Shown here piece by piece: positions 35,690 through 44,132 of a stretch of 64,000 nucleotides of DNA. The stretch is from Prado023 sp963700395 (GTDB lineage Bacteria > Actinomycetota > Actinomycetes > S36-B12 > CAIYMF01): positions 124,001 to 188,000 of the forward strand of contig CAVOXI010000004.1 of NCBI GenBank assembly GCA_963700395.1, given 5' to 3'. The first letter of the stretch is position 1. The number at the start of each line of letters is the position of its first letter. The position numbers and the translations under genes were made by a program. The notes below the pieces were generated by a model that was not told where the DNA came from, did not search any database, and saw only the letters and a program-made list of their open reading frames with translations.

Positions 35690-38536
35690 TCAGCGGACCG
35701 GCTCGCGATCATCGTGGGTGCCCCGCGCCTCGCCGTAGGACAGGACGCCCCTGCGCACCAGCAGCTTCTCGATCTCGACCGCGACGAGGACCACCAGGGG
35801 GACGACCAGGACGACCGCCAGCTGCACCGGGGTCAGCGCCGCGGTGCGGAAGACCTCCTGCAGCCACGGAACGTAGAGCAGGGCGAGCTGGAGGGCAACG
35901 GACAGGGCGATCGCGCCGAGCAGGGCCGGGTTGGTGAACAGGCCGATGCTGAACAGGGACCGCGTCTCCGAGCGGATGGCCATCGAGTGCACCAACTGGC
36001 AGAAGACGAGGACGGTGAACACCATCGACTGCCACTGCCGGGTGTCCTCGGACAGGGCCCACGCCTGGGTGCCGAGGGTCAGCGCTGCGATCAACCCACC
36101 GACCCAGAGGACATGGATGCCCAGCCCGCGGGCGAAGATGCTCTCGTCGGGTGGCCGAGGGCCGCGGGCCATGACGTCACGCTCGGCGGGCTCCTCGGCC
36201 AGGGCAAGGCCGGGCAGGCCGTCGGTGATGAGGTTCACCCAGAGGATGTGGATCGGCAGCAGCGGCACCGGCATGCCCAGGAACGGCGCCAGGAACACCA
36301 CCCAGATCTCGCCGGTGTTGCCCGTCAGCGCGTACCGGATGAACTTGCGGATGTCGTCGTAGATCCGACGACCCTCACGCACGGCCGTGACGATGGTCGC
36401 GAACCGGTCGTCGAGCAGGACCATGTCCGCGGCCTCCCGGGCGACGTCCGTGCCGCCCTCGCCCATGGCGACCCCGATCTCGGCCTGCCGGAGGGCGGGC
36501 GCGTCGTTCACCCCGTCCCCGGTCATCGCCACGCTCTGGCCCTCGGCCTGCAGGGCGCGCACGATCCTGATCTTCTGCTCGGGATCCACCCGGGCGAAGA
36601 CGCGGACGCGGCTGACGACCTCGGCGAGCCCCTCGTCGTCCAGCGCGCTCAGCTGCGACCCCGTCAGGACCTCCCCGTCACCGGCCTCGAGGATGCCGAG
36701 ACGCCGGGCGATGGCGGTCGCGGTGGCCGGATGGTCCCCGGTGATCATCACCGGGGTGATCCCAGCCGCCCGGCACTCGGCCACGGCTGCTGGGGCTTCC
36801 GCGCGCGGCGGGTCGATCATCCCGACGACGCCGAGGAGGGTGAGGTGCTCCGCGATCTCCGGAGGGAAGGCCCACCCCGGCGTGTGCGGCGCGTCCAGGT
36901 CATCGACGCGCTGCGCTGCGGCGAGGACGCGCAGACCTCTCGCAGCCAGGGCGTCGCACTCCTCGAGCACGGCGGCGCGCTCGGATGCGCTGAGGGCGCA
37001 CCGCGCGACGATTGCCTCCGGCGCGCCCTTCACCAGTGTCCGCATCCCCCGGGGTGGTTCGTCGTGGACGGTCACCATCAGCATGCGTCCGGAGTCGAAC
37101 GGCACCTCGTCGATCCGGGGCCGCTCCGCGCGGCGCTCCTCGGGTCCGACCCCCCGGTCGCGCGCAGCCTCCAGGAGGGCGATCTCCGTGGGGTCGCCGG
37201 TGGCGGGCTTGTCGTCGACGCCGAGGGTCGCGTCGTTGCACAGGACCAGGACATCGAGGAGCGCGGCCAGGGCGTCCGCGTCGGTCGAACCCGGCGGGTG
37301 GAGGGCTCCAGTGCCCGCCCCACACGGTTCGCTCGGCCCGCTCATCCCGCCCAGCTGGTGTGCTGACGATTCCGACCCTTCACCGTTCGGATTCGACAGC
37401 ACAGCGTTCCCGTCCGGTCCGCCCGGTCCGGTCCGCCCGGCCCCGAGGTCGAGGACCTCGACGCGCATCCGGTTCTCGGTCAGCGTCCCGGTCTTGTCCG
37501 AGCAGATCCAGGTGACCGAACCCAGCGTCTCGACCGCGGGCAGGCGTCGGACGAGCGCGTTGTGGTGGGCCATCCGGCGCGCGCCCAGGGCGAGGGTCAC
37601 CGCGACGACGGCGGGCAGGGCCTCCGGGACGGCCGCCACGGCGAGGCTGATCGCGGTCAGGAACATCAGGCCCGGGTCCTCGCCGCGCAGGAGCCCGGTG
37701 AGGAAGACGATGGCGCAGATGGCGACCACGGCCAGCGCGATCCGGGCGCCGAAGCCAGACAGCCGTCGCTGCAATGGGGTGCGAACGACGTCGGCGGTCA
37801 TCAGCAGCCCGGCGATCGCCCCGAGCTCCGTCTGGGTCCCGGTTCCGACGACGACGCCGCGCCCCCGACCCTGCGCGACGTACGTCCCCCGGAAGGCCAT
37901 CGAGCGACGGTCGCCGACCGGCGCGTGCGGGTCAGTGACAGGCTCGACGCGCTTGCTCACGGGCAGGGACTCCCCGGTCAGGGCGGCCTCGGCGATTCGC
38001 AGGGAGGCGACGGAGAGCAGCCGGAGGTCCGCGGGGACGATCGCCCCGTCCTGGAGGACCGCGACGTCGCCCGGCACCAGCCCCGCGGCATCCACCTCCT
38101 GCTCCATCCCGTCGCGGACCACCACGGCAGTGGGGGCAGACATCGCGCGCAGGGCGGCCATCGCCTGCTCGGCTCGGCGTTCCTGGACGACGCCGATGAC
38201 GGCGTTGAGCAGCACGATGACCGTGATGACGATCGTGTCGGCCGGTTCACCGACGACGCCGGAGATGACCGCGGCGAACACCAGCAGCGCGATCATGGGG
38301 TCGGCGAGCTGGTCGAGGATCATCCGCCAGACGCTGCGGCCCGGCGCGATGGGCAGGACGTTGGCGCCGTACTCGAGGATCCGCCGCTCAGCCTCGGGCG
38401 TGCTGAGTCCGACGGAGGCATCGGATGCCAGTGCCGCAACGACATCGGCGGCCTCCCGTGTGTGCCAGGGCGGAGGCTGGTTGGCGTCCTGCTCGCCCTC
38501 GGTGCCCTCCTCGCCGGCGACGCGGCCAGGCCTCAA
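35690..38536 (-). CDS. P-type cation ATPase (P2A, CtpF-like)
   Basis: Ten-helix cation pump of 948 residues. DKTGTLTENRM with phosphorylated Asp347, PEALPAVVAVTLALGARRM before it, MITGDHPATA, MTGDGVNDAPAL and the C-terminal IHILWVNLITDGLPGLALAEEP mark the P2 (Ca2+/cation) group. M. tuberculosis CtpF, a DosR-regulon member, belongs to the same group. The TTG start at 38536 overlaps the hydrogenase protease stop (TTGA), so it is translated as the last gene of the hydrogenase operon. Residues ~378-393 (AVLSNPNGEGSESSAHQ) are encoded by the palindromic element at 37359-37403, followed by a long Gly/Pro-rich stretch, and so form an insertion in the nucleotide-binding domain. The ion is not determined. 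Confidence 0.9.
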   Translation of the reverse strand: MRPGRVAGEEGTEGEQDANQPPPWHTREAADVVAALASDASVGLSTPEAERRILEYGANVLPIAPGRSVWRMILDQLADPMIALLVFAAVISGVVGEPADTIVITVIVLLNAVIGVVQERRAEQAMAALRAMSAPTAVVVRDGMEQEVDAAGLVPGDVAVLQDGAIVPADLRLLSVASLRIAEAALTGESLPVSKRVEPVTDPHAPVGDRRSMAFRGTYVAQGRGRGVVVGTGTQTELGAIAGLLMTADVVRTPLQRRLSGFGARIALAVVAICAIVFLTGLLRGEDPGLMFLTAISLAVAAVPEALPAVVAVTLALGARRMAHHNALVRRLPAVETLGSVTWICSDKTGTLTENRMRVEVLDLGAGRTGPGGPDGNAVLSNPNGEGSESSAHQLGGMSGPSEPCGAGTGALHPPGSTDADALAALLDVLVLCNDATLGVDDKPATGDPTEIALLEAARDRGVGPEERRAERPRIDEVPFDSGRMLMVTVHDEPPRGMRTLVKGAPEAIVARCALSASERAAVLEECDALAARGLRVLAAAQRVDDLDAPHTPGWAFPPEIAEHLTLLGVVGMIDPPRAEAPAAVAECRAAGITPVMITGDHPATATAIARRLGILEAGDGEVLTGSQLSALDDEGLAEVVSRVRVFARVDPEQKIRIVRALQAEGQSVAMTGDGVNDAPALRQAEIGVAMGEGGTDVAREAADMVLLDDRFATIVTAVREGRRIYDDIRKFIRYALTGNTGEIWVVFLAPFLGMPVPLLPIHILWVNLITDGLPGLALAEEPAERDVMARGPRPPDESIFARGLGIHVLWVGGLIAALTLGTQAWALSEDTRQWQSMVFTVLVFCQLVHSMAIRSETRSLFSIGLFTNPALLGAIALSVALQLALLYVPWLQEVFRTAALTPVQLAVVLVVPLVVLVAVEIEKLLVRRGVLSYGEARGTHDDREPVR
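37359..37403. repeat. Palindromic element, copy 2, inside the P-type ATPase gene
   Basis: TGTGCTGACGATTCCGACC (37359-37377) pairs with the complement of 37385-37403 in 16 of 19 positions. It is read in frame on the minus strand, adding the peptide AVLSNPNGEGSESSA to the ATPase N-domain. The length is 45 bases, a multiple of three. Confidence 0.85.
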
Positions 38537-39150
38537 CGAGGAGCCCCCGGGTTGGGGCGGGCTCGCCGCTGCTGGCGGCTTCCCGATGATCCTCCGCCGC
38601 TCGTGGGCGGGGTCGGCGCCAGCTCCGTCTCGATGATGGCCAGGCTCGCCGCAGTGGCGGCGGTGACGGCTGATCGGACGGGACCGGAGATGGAGGTGCC
38701 ATGCCCGAAGCCGATCGCCTCAACCCCCACCACCGCCACCCGCTGCGGGAGACGGTCCAGCACCCGGGCAAGCTCGATCGCCCCGGCCAGGCCGAAGCCG
38801 TGCGTGCCCGCCGGTCCCGGATCCAGGCGGGCCCCGAGGGTGCCCAGGTCCTGGCCGTCGGCGCCCACCTCAAGGACCGTCACGGTCCCCGGAGCCGCCC
38901 CCGAGCGGACCGCGTCGATCACGACCAGGGCGTTCCAGCCGCCCGCCGTCCCGGTGGGCTCAAGGAGGTCGACCAGTGCCGTCGGGTCCTCATGCTCCAC
39001 GACACGCACACCGACCAGCCCGCGCTGGGCAACCTCCCGCGCGGCCGCCTCCGCCACGAGCGGGCCGATCCCGTCGTCGCCGCGGTCCGGCGATCCGAGG
39101 CCGACCACGAGCACCCGACCCCCGGGTCGCTCGCCGCCGGCTGCGCCCAT
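38533..39150 (-). CDS. NiFe hydrogenase maturation protease
   Basis: Endopeptidase of 205 residues that cuts the C-terminal tail from the hydrogenase large subunit after Ni insertion. The M52-type motif VLVVGLGSPDRGDDGIGPLVAEA at the N-terminus, with Asp and Glu (EHEDP) metal-binding residues, and GTHGFGLAGAIELARVL are diagnostic of HycI/HyaD-type proteases. The C-terminal ~30 residues are low-complexity Ser/Gly/Arg. ATG 39150 overlaps the large-subunit stop by one base and its stop overlaps the ATPase start. It acts on the neighbouring large subunit, which does carry a tail to be removed. Confidence 0.9.
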   Translation of the reverse strand: MGAAGGERPGGRVLVVGLGSPDRGDDGIGPLVAEAAAREVAQRGLVGVRVVEHEDPTALVDLLEPTGTAGGWNALVVIDAVRSGAAPGTVTVLEVGADGQDLGTLGARLDPGPAGTHGFGLAGAIELARVLDRLPQRVAVVGVEAIGFGHGTSISGPVRSAVTAATAASLAIIETELAPTPPTSGGGSSGSRQQRRARPNPGAPR

Positions 39151-40454
39151 CAGATGTGCTCGACCGTCAGGTCCAGGAAATGGGTGGCACAGGAGATGCA
39201 CGGGTCGTAGGTCCGGATGGCCACCTCGCACTGGCGGGTCAGCTCGTCGTGCGACAGGTGCAGGTTGGCCTGCACGAAGGCCCGCAGGTCGGCCTCGATC
39301 GCGGGCTGGTTCTGCGATGTGGGCGGGACGATCTGCGCCTCGAGGATCGTGCCCGCCTCGTCGAACCGGTAGCGGTGGTAGAGCAGCCCACGTGGGGCCT
39401 CCGTGGCCCCGTGGCCCTCGCCTGCCCGAGCCGGCACCTCGACCGACGCGACAGGGGCGCCGTGCCACCCGTCGATGATCGCGATCGCCTCGTCGAGGGC
39501 ATGGATCAACTCGACGGTCCGCACGATGATCGACTTGAACGGGTTGCGACAGGTGGCGTCCAGGCCGCCGACCCCGGCAGCCTCGCGTGCCAGCGGCGAC
39601 AGCGCAGCGGAGTTCAGCGAGTACCGAGCGAGCGGTCCCACGACATAGGGCTGGCCGTCGAAGGCCGCGTGCAGCGCGTTGGAGTGGGCGACGTGCTGCT
39701 CGACGACATGCGCGCCGAACTCCGAGACCGGGGCGCGCAGGCCGGCGGAGGTCACCAGGTTCCCGGACTCCAGCGGGTAGCCGTTCGTGGAGTCCAGCGA
39801 CAGGTACAGGTAGGGCTGCTCGAACTCCGGGAACTCGAACCCGGACACGAGCGGCACCGCGGCGATGGCCTCCTCGCGGGCGGCCACGAGTGCCGGGCGG
39901 ATGGCGAGCAGCTCGTCGCGCCGGGGCAGTCGGTGGAACCCGCCCACCCGCACGTTCACCGGGTGCACCGACCGGCCGCCGACGACCGTCATGAGCTCGT
40001 TGCCCGCACGCTTCATCCGCAGGGCGGACTCGACCAGGCCCCGGTGGTCGCGGGCCATCTCGATCGCGCCGTCGTAGCCGAGCAGGTCCGGGGCGTGCAG
40101 GAAGAAGATGTGCAGCGCGTGGCTCTCGATCCACTCGCCGCAGTAGAGCAGGCGTCGCAGCGTCCGGATCTCGTCCGGGACGACCACCCCGCAGGCGTCC
40201 TCGATCGCCAGGCACGCGCTGAACTGGTAGGCCACTGGGCAGATCCCGCAGATGCGGGCGGTGATGTCCGGCGGCTCCGTGTACGCGCGCCCGCGCAGGA
40301 ACCCCTCGAAGAACCGTGGCGGCTCGAAGATGCGCAGGTGCACGTCGAGGACCTCGCCGTCCTGGATGTGGACGTGCATGCCGCCCTCACCCTCGACGCG
40401 TGCCAGGGTGTCGACGCTGAGCACGTGACTGCCGGAGGTGAGCTTGTGGGTCAT
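39150..40454 (-). CDS. hydA: NiFe hydrogenase large (alpha) subunit, group 3b-type
   Basis: Catalytic subunit of 434 residues with the NiFe(CN)2CO centre. The L1 motif RICGIC (67-72) and the L2 motif DPCISC (417-422) supply the four Cys ligands. After His425 a nine-residue tail (FLDLTVEHI) remains for the protease encoded next. LARVEGEGGMHVHIQDGEV at the start is typical. The set of partners (a two-ferredoxin-domain beta, FAD/NAD gamma and 3-cluster delta) fits the cytosolic NAD(P)-linked group 3b type, called sulfhydrogenase because some members also reduce sulfur; M. smegmatis Hyd3 is a known relative. ATG 40454 overlaps the small-subunit stop (ATGA). Confidence 0.92.
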   Translation of the reverse strand: MTHKLTSGSHVLSVDTLARVEGEGGMHVHIQDGEVLDVHLRIFEPPRFFEGFLRGRAYTEPPDITARICGICPVAYQFSACLAIEDACGVVVPDEIRTLRRLLYCGEWIESHALHIFFLHAPDLLGYDGAIEMARDHRGLVESALRMKRAGNELMTVVGGRSVHPVNVRVGGFHRLPRRDELLAIRPALVAAREEAIAAVPLVSGFEFPEFEQPYLYLSLDSTNGYPLESGNLVTSAGLRAPVSEFGAHVVEQHVAHSNALHAAFDGQPYVVGPLARYSLNSAALSPLAREAAGVGGLDATCRNPFKSIIVRTVELIHALDEAIAIIDGWHGAPVASVEVPARAGEGHGATEAPRGLLYHRYRFDEAGTILEAQIVPPTSQNQPAIEADLRAFVQANLHLSHDELTRQCEVAIRTYDPCISCATHFLDLTVEHI

Positions 40455-41416
40455 GGAGACACCTCCGGGTGGGGCCCGCCAGGGGATTGTGCTGACGATT
40501 CGGACCGTGCAACGGTCGGAATCGACAGCACAGCGGGCGGATCGGCCCCGGCGCTGGCCAGGCTCTGCACCCGGAAGGGCTCGGACCCGGCGTTGAACGT
40601 CCGGAAGTACCGCATGACGTCCACCTCCGGCATCCCGTGCGCGCGCAGGCGCTCGGCAAGGGACGCGGTGTTGGGGGTGTCGTGCGGGCCGAAGCAGCCG
40701 TAGCAGCCGCGGTGGTAGGACGGGCAGAGCGCGCCGCACCCGGCCTGGGTGACCGGCCCGAGGCACGGCATCCCGTCGGCCACGGCCACGCACACGGTCC
40801 CTGAACGCTTGCACTCGACGCAGACGCTGTAGGAGGGCACCCGCGGGCGGCGGCCCTGCAGCAGCGCACCCAGCACCTCGAGCAGCTGGCCCTTGTCGAT
40901 CGGGCAGCCGCGGAGCTGGAAGTCCACGGTCACGTGCGCGGAGATGGGGGTCGAGCGGTCCAGCGTGGCCAGGTAGGCCGGATGGGCATAGACCACGGAG
41001 AGGTACTCCCCGACGTCGGCGAAGTTGCGCAGGGCCTGGATGCCGCCGCTGGTCGCGCAGGCTCCGATCGTGACCAGCGTGCGCGAGGCGGCCCGCACCT
41101 GCTGGATCCGCTCCGCGTCCCCCGGGGTGGTGATCGAGCCCTCGACCAGGCTGATGTCGTAGGGGCCGGCGACGACCGCGCGCGTGGCCTCCGGGAAGTA
41201 GGCGACCTGCACCCGCTCGGCCACCGCGAGCAGCTCGTCCTCGCAGTTGAGCAGGGTGAGCTGGCAGCCGTCGCACGAGGCGAACTTCCAGACCGCGAGC
41301 GTCGGCCGCGCGGGGGCCGCGTCGGGTGCGTTGTCCGGCGTGCTGGGTTCGGGGCCGAGGGCCGCCCGCTGGGAGTCGGTCTCGGGCGTGCGCACGGCGG
41401 TCGGCGACTCGGTCAT
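40451..41416 (-). CDS. hydD: NiFe hydrogenase small (delta) subunit
   Basis: Electron-transfer subunit of 321 residues. Cys48 and Cys51 in SCDGC and NCEDE bind the cluster next to the active site, with further Cys sets in SVCVECKRSGTVCV, GMPCLGPVTQAGCGALCP and GCYGCFGP, compatible with three 4Fe-4S clusters. The Ala/Pro-rich N-terminal ~38 residues are an extension without signal peptide, so the enzyme is cytosolic. Residues ~295-310 (AVLSIPTVARSESSA) are encoded by the palindromic element at 40488-40532, so the last part is not hydrogenase sequence. ATG 41416 overlaps the gamma-subunit stop. Confidence 0.9.
   Translation of the reverse strand: MTESPTAVRTPETDSQRAALGPEPSTPDNAPDAAPARPTLAVWKFASCDGCQLTLLNCEDELLAVAERVQVAYFPEATRAVVAGPYDISLVEGSITTPGDAERIQQVRAASRTLVTIGACATSGGIQALRNFADVGEYLSVVYAHPAYLATLDRSTPISAHVTVDFQLRGCPIDKGQLLEVLGALLQGRRPRVPSYSVCVECKRSGTVCVAVADGMPCLGPVTQAGCGALCPSYHRGCYGCFGPHDTPNTASLAERLRAHGMPEVDVMRYFRTFNAGSEPFRVQSLASAGADPPAVLSIPTVARSESSAQSPGGPHPEVSP
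40488..40532. repeat. Palindromic element, copy 3, inside the hydrogenase small-subunit gene
   Basis: Arms of 21 bases (left starting TGTGCTGACGATTCGGACC at 40488, right ending at 40532) pair in 19 of 21 positions around a 3-base loop. On the minus strand it encodes AVLSIPTVARSESSA in frame near the small-subunit C-terminus. It is the best conserved copy and also 45 bases long. Confidence 0.88.
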
Positions 41417-42282
41417 CACATCTCCCGGATGTCCATGAGGGGAGCCAGGCGGGCATAGTCGAGGACCGGGCCGTCCACGCACAGGAAGAGCTCGCGCAGC
41501 TGGCAGTGCCCGCACAGGCCCACGCCGCACTTCATGTTGCGCTCCATCGACAGCCGGATCCGCTCCGGCCGGACGCCCCGCGCGACCAGGGCCGTGGCGG
41601 CGTAGCGCATCATCACCTCGGGCCCGCAGACCAGCGCGAGGGTGTGCAGCGGGTCGAAGCCCGCGCGGGCCACGAGGTTCGTGACCAGTCCGACCCGGCC
41701 GGTCCACGTCGGCGGTCCGTAGTCGACCGTGATCTCCACGACCACGTCGTGCTCCTCGGCCCACTCGACCATGTCCTCGGCGAACAGGATGTCCTCCGGT
41801 GAGCGCGCGCCGTAGAGCAGCACGACGCGGCCGTAGTCGGCGCGCCGCGACACCACCTCGAGGATCGCCGGGCGCAGGGGAGCCAGGCCGATCCCGCCGG
41901 TCACGACCACGATGTCCTGGCCGGTGCCCTCGGCCACGTCCCACCCGGTGCCGAACGGCCCACGGACCCCGATGGTCGTCCCGGGGGTCGCCGTGACCAG
42001 CGCGTGCGTGACGGCGCCGACGTCGCGGATGGTGTGCATCAGCGGACCGGGACGGGTCGGGTCGCCGCAGATCGAGATCGGGACCTCGCCGACGCCGAAC
42101 GCGTGCAGCATGGTGAACTGCCCCGCCCGGTGCGCCAGCGGGACGCCGTCCAGCGGTTCGAGGGCCAGCGTCACGGTGTCACGGGTGTCCAGGTGCGTCC
42201 CGATGACCCGGAACGGCCGGGGCAGCATGGGATCGTCGGGCAGCTCGTGGCCCGCCGGCGCAGTGGGGACATCCACGCTCAC
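41416..42282 (-). CDS. hydG: Hydrogenase FAD/NAD(P)-binding gamma subunit
   Basis: Diaphorase-type subunit of 288 residues linking the hydrogenase to NAD(P)H. A ferredoxin-reductase-like FAD domain (HRAGQFTMLHAFGVGEVPISICGDP) is followed by an NAD(P) domain (DIVVVTGGIGLAPLRPAILEVV, LVCGPEVMMRYAATALV) and a C-terminal 2Fe-2S site (MERNMKCGVGLCGHCQLRELFLCVDGPV) with four Cys. The GTG at 42282 is used because it overlaps the cNMP-domain stop (GTGA). It belongs to the five-gene hydrogenase core of the operon. Confidence 0.92.
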   Translation of the reverse strand: MSVDVPTAPAGHELPDDPMLPRPFRVIGTHLDTRDTVTLALEPLDGVPLAHRAGQFTMLHAFGVGEVPISICGDPTRPGPLMHTIRDVGAVTHALVTATPGTTIGVRGPFGTGWDVAEGTGQDIVVVTGGIGLAPLRPAILEVVSRRADYGRVVLLYGARSPEDILFAEDMVEWAEEHDVVVEITVDYGPPTWTGRVGLVTNLVARAGFDPLHTLALVCGPEVMMRYAATALVARGVRPERIRLSMERNMKCGVGLCGHCQLRELFLCVDGPVLDYARLAPLMDIREM

Positions 42283-42740
42283 GAGGGGCTCCCGTAGAGG
42301 TCGAGCAGGCGCATCCGGGCGTCCTGCAGGCGCTCGTACATGACGTGCGCCACGCGCTGCATGAGGGCGTAGCCCAGCACCGGGTCCTGGTCGCACTTGC
42401 CGCGCAGGCAGGCTCCGTCGAGGGCCACCGCGCTGACCGGTGATGCCGCACGGGCGTCGAACATCCACCTGTGCGGCGGGACGAGCCAGGACCAGCCGAC
42501 GACCTCGCCGTCGCCGAGGGTCGCCACGACGATGCTCCCGCGGCGGGGGTCGTGGATGTCCAGGGCGACCCGGCCGTGCCGGATGACGTAGAACGTGTCC
42601 GCCGGCTCGCCGGTCCGGAACAGGACCTCGCCGGCACCGAAGTGCACGTTCTGCGCGCAGCCGACGACGAGGTCCATCGCGGCGGGGTCGAGCCCGGCGA
42701 AGAACGGGTGCTCGGGGAGGTACTCGGCGAGGGTGCGCAT
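42279..42740 (-). CDS. Cyclic nucleotide-binding-domain protein in the hydrogenase operon
   Basis: A 153-residue protein consisting of one CRP-type cNMP-binding barrel: HPFFAGLDPAAMDLVVGCAQNVHFGAGEVLFRTGEPADTFYVIRHGRVAL, then GDGEVVGWSWL. There is no helix-turn-helix and no membrane segment, so it is not a classical regulator. The typical phosphate-binding RAA is only partly kept (FDARAASPVSAVAL). It lies between the FeS beta subunit (ATG spacing 9 bases) and the gamma subunit and overlaps it, so it is made with the enzyme and may act as a regulatory subunit. Ligand binding is untested. Confidence 0.8.
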   Translation of the reverse strand: MRTLAEYLPEHPFFAGLDPAAMDLVVGCAQNVHFGAGEVLFRTGEPADTFYVIRHGRVALDIHDPRRGSIVVATLGDGEVVGWSWLVPPHRWMFDARAASPVSAVALDGACLRGKCDQDPVLGYALMQRVAHVMYERLQDARMRLLDLYGSPS

Positions 42741-42749
42741 GCGGTCCTC

Positions 42750-43988
42750 CTAGCGGCCAGTGCTCGGGGCCGGGGGTGTCGGGGTCGGGGTGATCTGGGT
42801 GGTGGCGCGCCCGTCGGCGGGTCTGCGCCCCACCGGCGTCGGCGGGCCGGACAGCGCGGAGCTCGCGGGGGTGGACTCCCGGTGCGACGCGTCCTCGCGC
42901 AGCGCCGACACCTCAGCGGTCAGGTCGATGCCGGCCGGGCACCACGTGATGCACCGCCCGCAGCCGACGCAGCCCGATGTGCCGAACTGGTCGGTCCATG
43001 CGGCCAGCTTGTGGGTGAGCCACTGCCGGTAGCGGGCACTCGTCGAGGTGCGCACCGCGCCGCCGTGCAGCCGCGAGTACTCCATCGAGAAGCAGGAGTC
43101 CCAGACCCGGTGCCGCTCGTCGACGTCCCCGGACAGGTCGCTGACGTCCTCGACCGACGTGCAGAAGCAGGTGGGGCAGACCATCGTGCAGTTCGTGCAG
43201 GCCAGGCAGCGCTCGGCGACGTCGTTCCAGCGCGGGCTCTCTGCGCTGGCATAGAGCAGGTCGCGCAGGTCGTCGGTCTGCATCGTGCGGCCCATCCGGG
43301 CGACGGCACCGGCGACGACATCCTCCACGGCCACCACGTCCTGCGGGGCCGCTGGTGTCGTCGGGAGCTCGGCCAGGACCTCCGCGCCGGCGATGGAACC
43401 GGTCTCGACGACGAAGCGGTGCGGGTCGAGCAGCTCGGTCAGCGTCAGGTCGGCCCCGTCGCCGGGCTTCGGGCCGGTCCCCATCGAGGCGCAGAAGCAG
43501 GTGCCGCCCGGCGTCGCGCAGGTGACCGCGACCAGGAAGCTGTGCTCGCGACGGGACGCATAGTGCGCATCGACGGCTCCCCGGCCCAGCAGCACGGTGT
43601 CGTGGATGCCGATCGCGGCGAGGTCACAGCCGCGGATCCCGAGCAGGGCGACGGGCGCCGGCTCGGGCTCCCTCGGCGAGACCTCGAAACCCTCGCCCAC
43701 CCGGGTCCCCTGCCACAGTCGCTCGTCGGCGGGGAAGAGCACGGGCTTGGCCGACTGTGCCGTGGCCGCGAACCCGAAGAGGGCCTCGTCCGCACGTGCT
43801 CGGGTCCGGTAGTGCCCTGCCGCCTGGTCGTCGCCCATCCCACGGGGCAGGTCGTCGATCGAGGTGATGTCGGCCAGCACCAGCGCCCCGTCCCGGGGCG
43901 TGGGGCCAATGACTCGGTAACCACGGCCGCGCAGGGCGTCGATGAGCGCCTGGAGGCCGTCGAGATCCAGGATGGCGGCATTTGCCAT
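42750..43988 (-). CDS. hydB: Hydrogenase iron-sulfur beta subunit (4Fe-4S, sulfhydrogenase-like)
   Basis: FeS subunit of 412 residues, first gene of the operon. The N-terminal ~230 residues match the HydB/anaerobic sulfite reductase A-like fold (PVALLGIRGCDLAAIGIHDTVL, CATPGGTCFCASMGTGP). Two ferredoxin motifs follow: CLACTNCTMVCPTC and CVGCGRCITWCPAG. A Pro/Thr-rich tail ends the protein. ATG 43988 (MANAAILD) has GGAGGTGCCC upstream. In group 3b hydrogenases this subunit is linked to sulfur reductase activity or electron transfer. A weak DosR-like box lies 56 bases before the start. Confidence 0.9.
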   Translation of the reverse strand: MANAAILDLDGLQALIDALRGRGYRVIGPTPRDGALVLADITSIDDLPRGMGDDQAAGHYRTRARADEALFGFAATAQSAKPVLFPADERLWQGTRVGEGFEVSPREPEPAPVALLGIRGCDLAAIGIHDTVLLGRGAVDAHYASRREHSFLVAVTCATPGGTCFCASMGTGPKPGDGADLTLTELLDPHRFVVETGSIAGAEVLAELPTTPAAPQDVVAVEDVVAGAVARMGRTMQTDDLRDLLYASAESPRWNDVAERCLACTNCTMVCPTCFCTSVEDVSDLSGDVDERHRVWDSCFSMEYSRLHGGAVRTSTSARYRQWLTHKLAAWTDQFGTSGCVGCGRCITWCPAGIDLTAEVSALREDASHRESTPASSALSGPPTPVGRRPADGRATTQITPTPTPPAPSTGR

Positions 43989-44043
43989 GGGCACCTCCGG
44001 CGGTGGCCCCGCCAGCCTATGGCCGGCGAAGATCCGACAGATA

Positions 44044-44057
44044 GGGCCTTTCGGCAC
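44044..44057. promoter_or_regulatory. Weak DosR-like box upstream of the hydrogenase operon
   Basis: GGGCCTTTCGGCAC differs at two positions from the GGGACTTTCGGCCC type of DosR site. It lies 56-69 bases before the hydB start and in the shared intergenic region with the divergent gene at 44133. Confidence is low because the match is imperfect, but M. smegmatis Hyd3, a related enzyme, is under DosR control. Confidence 0.35.
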
Positions 44058-44132
44058 TGTCGGCGCAGGGCGATCGGCGGCCATCCCAGGGTTGGCAGTG
44101 CCACCGCTCGCGGCGTCTGCCACCATGGCTCC

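Noticed and set aside
36387..39478. Long plus-strand frames opposite the P-type ATPase and hydrogenase genes
   Set aside because: Ser/Arg/Ala-rich without domains, opposite strongly supported genes.
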